Assembly (NCBI GenBank): GCA_000442125.1
Contig: KE546980.1
Location: forward strand, 186,001 to 250,000
DNA: 64,000 nucleotides
Reading direction: 5' to 3'
Origin: Opeltia flavorubescens
Taxonomy: Eukaryota; Ascomycota; Lecanoromycetes; Teloschistales; Teloschistaceae
Below are positions 10,342 to 22,165 of this stretch, piece by piece. A program made the position numbers and the translations under genes. Position 1 is the stretch's first letter, and each line of letters opens with the position of its first letter. The notes beneath the pieces were generated by a model, which searched no databases, had not been told where the DNA came from, and saw nothing but the letters and a program-made list of their open reading frames with translations.

Positions 10342-12466
10342 TTACCAGGTCTCTTGTTTGTATCTGCCCTCCTTTTCCATTAACTGAAGATAACTTTCCG
10401 CAGCATCTTGATCCAAATCGCCGCAGCTTTTAAAGACATCGACCAATGCTGCACGCACAGCTTGAGGCATTTTTCCCGATGACCCACAGACGTAGACTAA
10501 CCCATTTTGCAAGCAAAGAAGACGGTGGACCAATTCAGATTGCTGTTTCAACACATCTTGAACGTAGACCTTGGTGTTTTGATCTCTTGAGAATGCTGTG
10601 AAAACTTTCAGGGGCATCTTTTCTTTCAAGGCGTCCCATTCTTCGCGGTAGAAAAAGTCTGCCTCTTGATTTCTGCATCCGTAGAATAGGACGGTTTCTC
10701 CAGACTGGTTTGAACCGTCGCCTACGGTGCCATCCTCAGCCTGGTTGACGTCGGTCATTCTGGTCTGCCAACCATATCTTTCCCATATCAGGGATCGCAT
10801 TGGAGCGAGGCCTGTTCCTGGTCCAATCAGGATGACTGGCCGTGTTGTATCAGCAACTCGTACATTCAGGCTACCTTGTTGCAATGAGACTTCCATAGGT
10901 GTGCCGGGTGGAACGCATGAGAGATACCGGGTACAGACACCCTCACGTAACGTTTTGATCACGGTTTTGTACTTGACAATAGCCACTAGCAGCTCAAACT
11001 GTGTTCTTCCATCAGACGAGTATTTTCTTTGGCCGCCACTGACGATACTGAATTGGCGGCCTCGAAGCTCTGGCAATACGTTTGCCGCCCATTGCCAAGG
11101 AACCTTCACAGAGTGAAACTCTTGCAGGACTTCTAAGATGCTTCGCCTTGGCCGAGTGGTGTAGTCATAGAGCTCATCAATATACTTCGGATTTGTAAAT
11201 TCTAGTAATCGTTCCTGATGCGTTTGGTTGTCCGTAAAATGAGCAATCGCAGAAAAGAACGATCGCCGAGGAACGGCACGTATGTCCAAACAATAGGTCA
11301 ATAGTTTGCGCAATGTTAGCGGATGGTGCCGTTTTTGGACATTGACAGGCGGATGTGAGTATAGGTCTGTGCCTTCTACCGCGTTGGTATGCTCAAAGTG
11401 GATGGGAGTATCTGCATGTGCGCTCCAAGACATCAACTCCAAGAACTGAGTTACATCGCTGCTTGCATTTTCGGGAAATATTGTAAGTATATCGCCAGGA
11501 GCGTACTCTATCGATGAAGCGCAAGAAAATCGGAGATGACGGACGTCCTGCCAATGGCTCTGCGGTGTCATCCGTCTGTTTTCTTCAAGTTTAACAAGGA
11601 GTTCAGTTGGATCAGAAGCTGTTACGCCTGGGAGACCTGCATTGCCTACCAGCTGAGTCTGCTGATGATCATGGACAGTTGGAGTTGCATTCGGAAGAGT
11701 ACCGTGAACTCCATTGCGCAAGTCCGGAGGATCAAGAAGAGACTGGTTGGGCTTGAGTGAGAGGAGCCATTTTGGTGGCAGAAGCACATCTTCAGGTATT
11801 GGACGAAAGCCATCCTGAAGAGGGTAACGGACAAGAAGCTGCGGCCGTAGATCTGAAGCCCATGGTACCCATGTTGCATCTAAGCTGCTTGTTTTCAGCT
11901 GTCGAGTAAAGTAGTTTAGGACACCTATTCCATACCCTTCATCATGCTGCTCGTCCGCTTCTCCACGAGGATAGAACTCATGGGCCCCCAGCTGCAGCAG
12001 CCGCTTATGGAACTTTCGAGCAGCCCAATTAAACCTACGCAGTCTCAATAAAATGCATGAGATCGAGTGGCTGTATCAACGAACTTGGGATACGAGCTGT
12101 CTCCGAGCCCGAACGTGGTGAATTTGACATCCTCAAAGTAATTTGGTGGGAGTTTTCGCCGCAACAACTTCTTCCAAAATGACCGAGCATTGACTGGCAG
12201 ATCACCTTGGCCTGTAGTTGAGACAATTACAATGATGAAGGTGAAACGACGCAATGAATCCTACTCCTGATCAGTATTATACATTTTTGTCAGACATCAA
12301 GGCGGCTTCGTACAGGTTCCAGGGTATTTAGACTGGTTACGACCGTCTGGAAATGCAAGCGTTCTACAAGCCGCCCCACCTCCTCAGCATAATCATGCGC
12401 ATTGCCTGTCTCTGATGCATATGCAATAGCAGCTATTTTACTATGATTCTGGCCACCGACGCTCAT
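10342..12466 (-). CDS. TAH18: NADPH-dependent diflavin oxidoreductase Tah18
   Basis: Tah18/NDOR1 transfers electrons from NADPH through FAD and FMN to Dre2 in cytosolic Fe-S cluster assembly. Exons are 12466-12314, 12260-12085 and 12034-10342, giving 673 residues. The flavodoxin domain holds ASETGNAHDYAEE, STTGQGDLP and FGLGDSSYPKFNWAARK, the last rebuilt across intron 2. The central FAD-binding domain has the RQFSI-type motif. The C-terminal NADPH-binding domain has GPGTGLAPMRSLIWER and YVCGSSGKMPQAVR. An in-frame ATG four codons upstream (12478) would add MFFI; I prefer 12466, which gives MSVGGQNHSKI. Introns are 53 and 50 bp. Length is typical for fungi. Confidence 0.93.
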
Positions 12467-13177
12467 TATAAAAAACAACAGAATTATTTAAATCTTCAGG
12501 TGGTTCCTGGCATATTATATTTCGCCACCTTGTATTTGCCACTTTAGTCTGACCATGATAAATATTACATGACGAGACTAATATCAGTACACATATTACA
12601 AAGAATATATACTGATGATATGCAGACTGCACAAGTGTAAATTATTGGTTTCTACTTTCTTGAACGGTCATGCAGGTGACAGTAAGACGAGACTCAAGTG
12701 TGTCCTACGGGTGTTGAAAGTTAAAGTGACTATTTGAACCACAAAGAAAGCTGTTAAAGTCAATACTTTTTTGCGGATGATCACATGCAATAATGTTCTA
12801 TTCAATAAAACTGTGCAGTCGTAACCTCTCGCCAACATTACAAGTATCACCATGTGAAGATGGAATTAGATAGTGGCAGCTTCCTTCATTCTCTCGCTTA
12901 ACGCCCCTTAAAATGTAAACGTCGCGCTTGCCTTTTGCGGCAAGGCTCAACCGCGCTGGTGTCAAAAAAGTTTATGAATGCACTCCTTTCAAAATCTCCT
13001 TCAGCCAACTTCCAAGACACAGTTCATTGTACCCAAAAACTTTCTATCTTGACCTCAATCTCCATCTAGGGCACTAAGCTACCCTACAACCCCCTCGTTC
13101 AAGTTCATCCCTCAAGCCTTCCATCAAACACATCGGCAGAACTCTACTCAGTTCTTCAACCACATCATCAATCAACC
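12467..13177. other. Intergenic, divergent promoters of TAH18 and the RRM gene
   Basis: This 711-base stretch is AT-rich between 12470 and 12850. A pyrimidine-rich, purine-poor leader covers 13010-13177 (CTTTCTATCTTGACCTCAATC-type), consistent with a highly expressed RRM gene downstream. No gene or RNA is supported. Confidence 0.5.
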
Positions 13178-14461
13178 ATGTCTGCCGTCGACAACGTTAC
13201 CGAGGCCTTGGCCAATACAAGCATAGCTCCTGTTGCACCAACTGGTGATAACAATGTCACTGGTGGCCAGCCCATCAACGCTGCTGAGAACGAAGCAGTC
13301 ATAGCTAGTGCTGCTGAGGGACGTCGTCTGTACATTGGCAATTTGGCGTACGCGACCGCTGAGGGGGCCCTCAAAGAATTCTTCACTGGTTACGCCATGT
13401 ACGTTTTTTGATACCACTAATACTCTCCTGAAACACAAACAGAAGCAATGGAAACTGACAATGTTCAACAGTGAGACCACTTCGATCCCTACCAATCCTC
13501 GCACCACTCGCCCTGTAGGCTATGCCTTCGTCGATCTATCTACTGCAGAAGAGGCTCAGAAAGCTATCTCGGAGCTTTCAGGCAAAGAAATCCTCGAGCG
13601 AAAGGTCTCCGTCCAGCTTGCTCGTAAGCCTGAGACCGCTGCGGAGAAGGCTGAAGCTGCTGCGAGCGGTGGAGAAGGTGTGAGTGGTAACGAAGGCCGT
13701 CGTCGAAATTCGGGTCGTGGGCGAGGACGTGGCCGTGGTCGCGGCGGACGTGGAGGCCGTAGCGGACGTTCTGTAAGATTTCTGTCCCTTACTGGATTCA
13801 AGAGCCATGCTAATCCTACGAAATCTCCAGCGCCAAACCAACGGAGTCACAGCTGATGGTCCTACCAATGTTCCTGGCCAAGTCCTTCCGTTGACTGACA
13901 CTACAAATGAAGGCGCTGCAACCGAGCAGCCAGCCGATGCTGCTGCTGATCCTGCCGAGTCAAAGCCTCGTACACCGCGACAACCACGACAGCGTGGACC
14001 TCCAGAGGATGGTATTCCTTCCAAGAACAAGATCATGGTTGCCAATCTTCCGTACGATCTCAGCGAGGAGAAGGTTAGTGACAGAAGCTTACTACCTTTC
14101 TAGCTTTGAATGGTGACTAACTGCTGGATAGCTCAAAGAACTATTCTCAGCATACCAACCATCTGCCGCTAAGATTGCCCTCCGACCCATTCCACGCTTC
14201 ATGGTCAAGAAACTTCAAGCTCGTGGTGAAGCCCGCAAAGGTCGTGGATTTGGCTTTGTTTCTCTGGCATCCGAAGAATTGCAGCAGCAAGCGGTTGCCG
14301 ATATGAATGGCAAAGAGGTTGATGGACGTGAAATTGCCGTCAAAGTCGCCATTGATAGCCCAGGCAAGGAAGATATCGACCCCGAGGCCGCCGGTACCCA
14401 GCCTCTTACCGAGAACGGCGTTGTTCAAGCCAACGATCCTCCTGCAGAGACAACAGCTTAG
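13178..14461 (+). CDS. RRM-RGG-RRM RNA-binding protein (Sbp1-like)
   Basis: A 364-residue protein in four exons: 13178-13398, 13472-13772, 13831-14073 and 14132-14461. RRM1 begins at RRLYIGNLAYATAE; splicing joins the loop as FTGYAIETTSIPTNP, and RNP1 is VGYAFVDL. A central arginine-glycine block (GRGRGRGRGRGGRGG) lies near residue 160. RRM2 contains NKIMVANLPYDLS and RNP1 GRGFGFVSL. The RRM, RGG, RRM order matches yeast Sbp1, an RNA-binding repressor of translation initiation that acts through eIF4G. That orthology is inferred from architecture, so no symbol is given. Introns are 73, 58 and 58 bp, all GT-AG. The two exon ends that fall inside domains make the model strong. Confidence 0.88.
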
Positions 14462-14988
14462 GCACTGGGGCATTCCAGGATCATAGGTCTCAGAGCGCCT
14501 TGCGCTGCTCGTGGCCACATATCCCATGGTTGCGGAAAAACATTCTTCGTGCTCGTCACGGTAATTCATACGGCATTTAGAGCGATAGGTTGCCTGCTTT
14601 GAAGGAGGTTCCTGGCGTCTTTTGATACCAGCATGTATTACCAAACTTGATGAATTTTGCGAGGCTACCTGGAGGTTTCAATCCTCGAGGCGTAGCCTAA
14701 AGAACTCCTCTGTATTTTAGGTTTTAGACAATGATAGTTCGGCACACAATTTAGCATAGAGGTTGCTTGATTCGCTCAACCCTTTCGTTGACTGCTGCAA
14801 TCGTTATTGAGCATGCGCTAACACACATGCTAGCGCCTATTTCATATGTCTGAATCCGCGTTATAATTATATCCATTTCTTAATTCTGGTGGCACCTTTT
14901 CAACCCCAACGCCAATTAGAAAGGACATGAATCCTGAATGACGCGCGACTCTATCCCACCTAAAATTCACATGCAATAGCCCCCCAAA
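14462..14988. other. Intergenic, tandem gene spacing
   Basis: This 527-base stretch holds the 3' end of the RRM gene and the promoter of GCS1. No open frame or structured RNA stands out. Confidence 0.5.
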
Positions 14989-16391
14989 ATGTGGGAAGTC
15001 GACCCAGAAACCAAATCCAAGGTTTGAACACCCCCCTTCCCCCTTTCCTACCCCTCGAAAAACCTACATGCAAAACTCACACCTGCTCTTTCGATTCACA
15101 CACAGCTCCTCACCCTCCAAAAACGCCCCGGAAACACAACCTGCTGCGACTGCTCCGCCCCCTCCCCGCAATGGGCCAGCCCAAAACTCGGGATATTCCT
15201 CTGCCTCACCTGCGCCGGCCTGCACCGCGGTTTGGGCGTACACATTTCCTTCGTCAGGAGCATAAGTATGGATACGTTTAAATCGGGGGAGATTTTAAGG
15301 ATGGAAAAGGGGGGGAATACGCGGTGGAGGGAGTTTTATTCCACGAGGGAAGGAGGAGGGGGGTGGAGGGATTTAAAGGCTGAGAAGGAGGATTTTGAGA
15401 GGGTTTATGGTGGGGAGGTGGCGGAGGAGTGGAAGGAGAGGTTGGGGTGTGAGGTTGAGGGGAGGGAGTTTGTTGGTGTGATGCCGAAGACTACTTCTGC
15501 TGGGAGGGAGAGGGAGAGGAATATGAAGGGGCTGGGGAATGGGATGGGGGGAGGGGGAGGGAATAAGACACAGAAAGAAGCCAACGAAGATTTCTTCGCT
15601 AAGAAGGGGAGTGAGAACGAGCGAAGAAGGGCGGATTTACCACCTAGCCAGGGCGGGAAATATGCTGGTTTTGGCAGCGAACCTGCACCTCCACCATCAG
15701 CTGCGCGGGATACCGGAGGAGGGAAGGGTATACCCGGCGTGGACGAATTCCAGAAAGATCCCGTTGCGGCGCTGACGAAGGGGTTTGGCTGGTTTACGAC
15801 CACGGTGGGGAAATCGGCCAAGAGCGTGAATGATGGGTGGATACAGCCGAATGTGCAGAAGGTATGTTACTTGACTTTCTCTCTCCCATTCCTTCTGCTT
15901 GTGCGTGTACCGATCATAAGTGAGTGAGTGAGTGAGTGCTTACGAACACCATCCAATGTCTACAGCTCGCCGAAGCCGATCTCGCAACCCAAGCACGCCT
16001 CACAGCCGCACAAGTCGCACAGAACATCCAAGCCGGCGGCAAAAACGCAGCGGAGCAATTCAACCGCTTTGTCGAAGACTCTGGGTCCTCTACTCAGACG
16101 TCAAAACCGAAAAGGGCGGTCGAGCCCGAGCATAAGGATTTCTGGGATTCGTTCGGGGCACCCGCAAATGAAGACGGTGTTGGCTCTACGAATGAGAAAC
16201 CTACCACTGTGAGGGGTGGCGGTGTTAGTGGGAGGATTAGTCCCGTCAAGCAAGCGCAGGGGAGAACGAGTAGTCCTGTTACGAGGGGAAGAGCGAGTCC
16301 GGCGCCATCGGCGAAGGGGAACGCGATTGGGACGGCGGCGATGAGGAAGGGGCCAAAGGAGAAAGAGGAGGATAAATGGGATGATTTCTAA
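14989..16391 (+). CDS. GCS1: ADP-ribosylation factor GTPase-activating protein (ArfGAP)
   Basis: A 404-residue ArfGAP1/Gcs1-type protein that stimulates GTP hydrolysis on Arf1 at Golgi membranes in COPI traffic. Exons are 14989-15021, 15106-15861 and 15966-16391. Exon 1 encodes MWEVDPETKSK. Exon 2 opens with the ArfGAP zinc finger (Cys pairs CCDC and CLTC spaced C-x2-C-x16-C-x2-C), then GLHRGLGVHISFVRS with the catalytic arginine, and SMDTF. The C-terminal half is Gly/Ser/Lys-rich with a likely lipid-packing amphipathic stretch (GFGWFTTTVGKSAKSV), and the protein ends KEEDKWDDF. The first intron starts with an uncommon GTTTGA donor. The second contains a short (TGAG)n run. Composition switches strongly from C-rich to G-rich at about 15275. 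Confidence 0.92.
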
Positions 16392-16576
16392 GATGAATGA
16401 GGAATGGGTTCAGGGCGTTGGGAGTGAAGGGCTGGGGAAAACGATTGTCAGCGCGCACCAAGCATGACAAAAGGAGAGAAGAGTGGCGTTTCTTCGGATT
16501 ATTATTCATGCCATGATTAGGAGATGGGAGCAACTGGCTTCCTCATCGTAACCGAGAATTGTACTTTTCTAATCCA

Positions 16577-19468
16577 TCAATACCCTTTCAATTCTCTCTG
16601 AAGATTCTTTTCCCTCATCCCAACAACTCTTTCAAAGCGGTCGGCATTCATGACAAAAGAGCCTCTACCGCCTGTGATACTCCTGAGATGCTTCAAATAA
16701 CCCATCATTTCACGTAATGGCACTCGAGCCTTAATCGTCCGCTGTCGACTACTGTTATTTGTCATGGCTTGCTCCTGGTCTGCAAACGTTGTTCCGCCAT
16801 CGAAAGGATCACGTGGAGCGTAAACTTTTCGGGGATCGATGACGGGAAGTTCTTCTCGTATGCCAGAGGTAGTGGCGTCTGCATCTTCGAGTGATACAAC
16901 ATGACCGCCGCGCTCAGAGCTGAGATCATTGACTACAGCACCCAGACTGGCTTCTTCGGTGCTGACAATAACGTTCATAACGGGCTCCAGAATAGCTGTA
17001 CCTCCTTTAGCTGCATGTCTAAGTGCAGCTTTCGTGGCTTCCCGGGCGACGGCAGAAAGCGCAGCAGTAGAGGTATCACTGCCGAAGATCTGGGACCTAG
17101 GATCAATATTGATAGAAACGCCGACGTTTTGAAAAGGAAACAAGTAATTGACGCCACGACTAAGAGCGGCCAGGGCACCGTTCTTCAAGTTGAGTTGCAG
17201 CATGTCAACTGTGAGTTGAGAAGGAAGTTGTTTAACTGACGCCCTAAGTGTGCTCGATGGATTTCCTGGAGAACCTATGGCAATCGTAATTCGGTTACCA
17301 CTTTCTGACGATGTAAAGGTAAAGTCATCTTCCGCAACGATGTCGGCTTCATCTTCCTCTAGCGGTCTGACGGTTGCTGTACATCCAGCCTTTGCCGTCT
17401 TACCAGCAATGTCACGATCTACGAAACCTTTTTGGGGTTCAGAAGGGTAAAGCAGAGCTTCCCTGTAGGAAATCTCAATCTTACCCACTGACGCTTTGGC
17501 TTTGAGATCCTTTGTTAGGCGATCGGCTGCAATTTCCAGATGAAATTCACCCATACCGCTCAGGAGGGTCTGACCTGATTCCTCATCCTCTGATAGCTGC
17601 AAGCTGGGATCTTCTCGGAGTAACAAAGCCAGCGCACTTTTGACGGCCTTTTCTTCACCCAAGCTGTGAGACTCAATATTAGAGAAGAACACTGCTGGTG
17701 GAACTTCGATTGGTCGGAGTTGAAGACTGTTCAATGGCGGTGGAGGTCCGGTTTTTGGGTTTGCTCCGATATATGAGATCAAAGTATCGCCTGTCCTGGC
17801 ATGTTTCAAACCAGGAATGACCCCGATCTGACCTGCAGATAAGGATGACACGTCGACAGATTCCTGTGCATACATACGCAACAAACGCTGTGCTGGTTCA
17901 GTGACTTGAAGATTCGTGTTGTAAAGCGGTGTGCCACGTCGGACGCAGCCCGAATATACTCGAATGTAGACTAAGGCTCCTCGTCGGGAATCATGGACGA
18001 CCTTAAACGCCAAGGCACAAGCCTCAAGATTACTGATAACAGCCATGGGTCGTCTTTGTTTCAGTCCCTTCGCCGTTTCTTTTTTGGACTCGGCGTTCTG
18101 GACTTCCTTTGATAACAATTCACCACTTTGTAGCTGGGCCAAGGTCCCTTCAACACGACCCATACTGACTTCAGGGATTGGGACTTCCTCTGGATTGGGA
18201 AGTAGTTGCACGATAGCGTCAAGTAAAGGCTGAACTCCAATATTGCGGAAACTTGCGCCGCCAAAGATGGGTACAATCCTTGAATTCTGATCGAGAACAC
18301 ATCGCCTGAGGCTCGCGAGGATAGTCTCCGCCGGGACGTCCTGATGCTTTTCGTCAACTTCCAAAAACTTTTCAACCAGGACGTCGTCGTAATTGCTGAG
18401 TAGCTCCACTAAAGCTATGCGAGCTTTTCTCATCTCCGCAACGAATGTTGGCTCAAAATCTTGGAGGTTGTCAATATATGTGGCCTCGATGACCTTTCCA
18501 TCTCCACCCTCAGGCCATTTGTAAGCTCGAAGACTAATAACATCCCCAATCCCGCAAAAGCGGCCTTTACAACCCTCGAACCATGGAATCTGACAGACAG
18601 CTGGCCAGGTATACAAGCGAGATGCAACTTCTTGGACCGTCTTACCGAACGCAGCGCCATCTCGGTCAAGCTTGTTGATATACATGATCTTGGGGATGTT
18701 ATACTGGGCTGCTTGGTACCAGACCTTCTCGGTTTGAGCTTCAACCCCTGCAACTCCGTCCAAGATGCAGACTGCACCATCCAGTATTCGGAGCGATCGA
18801 ACGACTTCGAATGTGAAATCGGCATGTCCAGGAGTGTCAATTAGATTGATCATGTGGTGTTTGTCAGTAGATGGCGAAAGCAAAGGAGTCCCAGCCTTTT
18901 GCGTCTTCGTTTCAGCTCCGATATTCTCTGGTAATGGTGGCCAATGGAATGTGATTGCTGCAGATTGTATAGTGACACCCCTAGCGCGCTCTGCTGGAAG
19001 GAAATCTGTAACGGTGGAGCCATCATCGACATCTAAAAAGGTGATCAATTCCTATCCCACCCTTCCAAATCGGCGTCACTTCAACAACATACACCAAGCG
19101 GATCTGATACCAGATACCAATTCATGACCGAACGGAGTTATGATGGAAAAGACCGAGATTTGATGACTTACTTCCTATCCTACGAGTGTGTCCGCTATAG
19201 TAGAGCATTCGCTCTGTAGTCGTTGTCTTACCCTATGCAACATGAATATACATGTACAGATGATTTCAATGAAGATAGCTACCGCATCGATATGAGCAAT
19301 AATCCCAATATTTCTCGTTCTCTCAATCGACGTTTGGGCACCTTCATCTTGCCTTTTACGAGAGACTGATAGAAAGCGGCGCTGCAGGCGTTTCTGGCTT
19401 GGAAAGAATGAACCTTGCCGAGAAGAAAGCTGTAATACTCTGCTGCTGCGTTGCCAGCCAAACTTCAT
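16577..19468 (-). CDS. MEF2: Mitochondrial ribosome-releasing elongation factor G 2
   Basis: A translational GTPase of the EF-G2 type, which acts with ribosome recycling factor to split mitochondrial ribosomes after termination. Exons are 19468-19283, 19232-19172 and 19032-16577, giving 900 residues. The N-terminus MKFGWQRSSRVLQLSSRQG is basic and hydroxylated, as for a mitochondrial presequence. G1 is rebuilt across intron 1 as AHIDAGKTTTTERM. Further motifs are ERARGVTIQSAA, DTPGHADF, NKLDRDGAAF and, in domain III, GMGEFHLEIAADRL. The domain V tail contains SSERGGHVVS. Introns are 50 and 139 bp. EF-G2 is preferred over EF-G1 because of the NVDDGSTVTDFLPAERARG segment. It is convergent with GCS1 (185 bp) and divergent from VPS17. 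Confidence 0.92.
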
Positions 19469-19832
19469 GGACAACCTAATAAAGCTTACAGAAAACAGTC
19501 TAATTAAGGTGGACCAGTGGTTAGCAACGAAGTCAATTGGTGGCACAAACGCGGCTTCCTACTCGCTTGGTGTTTTTGCCGATCAGCGTCATTGCGATTA
19601 CTGTCACTTCGATCATGGCTCTCCAAATGCATTAGATTGTTGCATCGCATACAATCTGCCTTGAGATGAATCGAGTCCTCAATTTGTCCCATCCTTCTCC
19701 GCCTTCGGTCTGTCCATTGGGCTGATCTAGCTTCCCCGCAGCCACGGTATTCATTACTTCTCGTGTATCCACCTGCACTTTCTGTGTACCCTTCCACCAA
19801 CCCGGTTCCACGGCCGCGCCCAACTTGTCACA
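19469..19832. other. Divergent promoter between MEF2 and VPS17
   Basis: A 364-base bidirectional promoter region. No open frame, repeat or RNA was recognised. Confidence 0.5.
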
Positions 19833-21780
19833 ATGGACTATTCGACTCTTCCGAATGACCCAGATCATCCTGTTGGCACCTCCCCGTGGCAATCCTCACC
19901 TCAGCACAATGTCCAGAATTTTGCACCGCCAGAGCCAGGCAGCGGCCCTTCATCTCCATTAGCAAAGCATTCTACTCCTTACGCCGACGGATCTCTACCT
20001 GACTCTGAAGACGGGAGCGGAAACGAAAGGCCAGAAGGCCGTGAACAAAGGACGGAAGATAACTCTAGTTCAAATACAGATAGTCCACCGGGCAGAGCTC
20101 GAGGACCGCCATTGAACGGCGAGAGCTATCAAGGGCAGCCGTATCAACAACACCAACGTGCCGAGAACGTGCAACAGAATAGACCACATCCAGGAACGCC
20201 GTACCAGCAACAACCAACAAAGTCCAGTATTCCGAGCAGATATCACACAGGCCCCCGCGCCCAGCGGCAGAACCTACCACAGTATAAATTACAAGCGAAG
20301 ATTACGGGGCTGGAGCGGACAGGAAGGAAAGATCCAGTTCTACGATTCGATGTTCACGTGTGTATGATGCTCAATTTTCTTTCTGAATCACGCTAATACT
20401 TTTCCAAGACCAATCTACCCAAATTCCGTACTACCCAATTCCGAGATGTCGGTCGCACGCACTCGGAATTTGCAAAGCTTGCTGATCACTTAATCTCCGC
20501 AAATCCAGAGGCTTTCGTTCCTGCTCTACCGCCTTCATTGACCTCAGCAGGCGTGGGGACAAGTGAGGATGAAACCCGCGTCAAGGCTTCTATACAGAGA
20601 TGGCTGAATTACGTCTGCGGAAATGAGGTTCTCATGCGTGATGAGGAGATGGTTTTTTTCGTTGAGAGCGACTCAGGTTATAGTCCCGTCATTCGAATGA
20701 AGCAGCCTGCGACTGGGGTCAGAAGGAAAGTGATCAAGCAATTTGCGCCACCGCCAGATGATACTCCAGAGCTTCATGATGCCAGGCCCATCGTCAAGCA
20801 ATTCTATCTCGGGACAATGGAAACGGGGCAGAAAGTTGATAAGGTCGTCAAATGTCGAAGAGGTAAAGTCCATGTTCTTCAAAATCCGAGCGACGCTAAT
20901 TTAATCGGCCACAGCACTCGGACTTGCAGAATCCGATCTCGGCGTCAAAATCGGTCAAATGCATGTACAAGAGACACACCCAGGCCTAGCCAGCGCCTAC
21001 CGCAAACTCGGCAAGATCATCCAAACCACAGGCGATTACCACGCCGCCCAAGGCACAGCTGAAGCCACCACCCTCGGCGACCCCCTCAACTACCACTCCT
21101 CCGATGCCCTGATCGTTAAAGAAACTCTCACAAACCGGCACATCCTCCTCCGCGAGCTCCTTTCCGCCCAGCAAGCCACCCGTAGCAAACTCGCCGCCGC
21201 CGACAGACTCAAAGCCTCTTCCTCCGTCCGCCGCGAAAAAGTCGACGAGGCCATCAGCGCCCTCGACGAAGCAAGAAGCCACGAAACTTACCTCGGCAAT
21301 AAAACGACGCGTGTCACGGCCAACCTCCTACATGAGAAACGCCGCTGGTTCCCTCGCACGGCCGCCGATCTCAGGACTAGTATCCGCGAGTATGTCCACA
21401 GGGAAATCGAAGCCGAACGCCGTACCCTTGCTACATTAGAGAGTGTCCGCCCGGATGTCCGCAATATCGATGCTTCAGGCGGACTGAGCAGGCTGGGCAG
21501 GGAGGCTCACCCACCGATACGTAGGACGACTATGGCGTCTAGTCAGGGTCCGAGGGGGGATGCGTGGAGCGGAGTGCCGAGACGGCCGGACGCGTTGGAT
21601 CGGAGTGTTAGCGGAAGTTTTCCGCCTGTGCCGGATGAGGGGGAGGGTGGTGGAGAGGGAGGGGGAAAAGGGGGAAGGCCGGTTAGTAAGGGGAGTTTGA
21701 AGGGGGTGAGGGAGGAGGATGATGAGGATCGGGTGGATGCGAAGAATGCGGCTAGTCGGTTGGCGACGAGTACATTTTAG
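19833..21780 (+). CDS. VPS17: Retromer sorting nexin Vps17
   Basis: Vps17 is the PX-BAR subunit that pairs with Vps5 in the membrane-bending part of retromer for endosome-to-Golgi retrieval. Exons are 19833-20357, 20409-20862 and 20915-21780, giving 614 residues. About 150 disordered N-terminal residues rich in Pro, Gln and Ser precede the PX domain (YKLQAKITGLERTGRKDP, then TTQFRDVGRTHSEF and LADHLISANPEAF). The BAR helices span roughly residues 320-520 (SAYRKLGKIIQTTGDYH, LTNRHILLRELLSAQQATR, DEARSHETYL). The tail is Gly/Glu/Lys-rich. Introns are 51 and 52 bp and keep phase. Codon third positions turn from C to G near 21450. Confidence 0.9.
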
Positions 21781-22165
21781 GGGGTATGGTGGGCTATTGA
21801 CGGACGGTTAGGTGTATGTATTCATTTGTCTTGCTGCTGTTGTGGTGGAAAAGCTAGCGAATTCCGACAATTGCGTCTACCATTGGAATTTTTCAATCAT
21901 GGTCCTGACTTTCTTACTGTCCTGTACCTTGATATTTTCAGAACAAGACAAGATACAGGACCCATGATGTAGGAAAACAACCCTACTCTTCGATCGCCGG
22001 TGATCGTTCATGCTCACCTTCTCTCATCTCCCATCAGACGAAGTATGAAGAACATCCACTGAAACATCCACCGTACTTACCCCATCATTCATCTCATCTC
22101 ACCCCTCTACATCCCCCTTTCCCAGAACACTTTCTACTATTCCAACCCCTCGACAAAGAAACCCT
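21781..22165. other. Intergenic between convergent genes
   Basis: This 385-base stretch holds two 3' ends. The sequence turns pyrimidine-rich from 22040. Two short complementary tracts (about 21900-21915 GGTCCTGAC and 21955-21965 CAGGACCCA) could pair as a hairpin in a 3' UTR; this is weak. Confidence 0.4.

Noticed and set aside
13556-14045. Minus-strand Arg/Pro-rich and Ser-rich frames
   Set aside because: They are antisense to the RGG block and introns of the RRM gene; the plus-strand protein is well supported.
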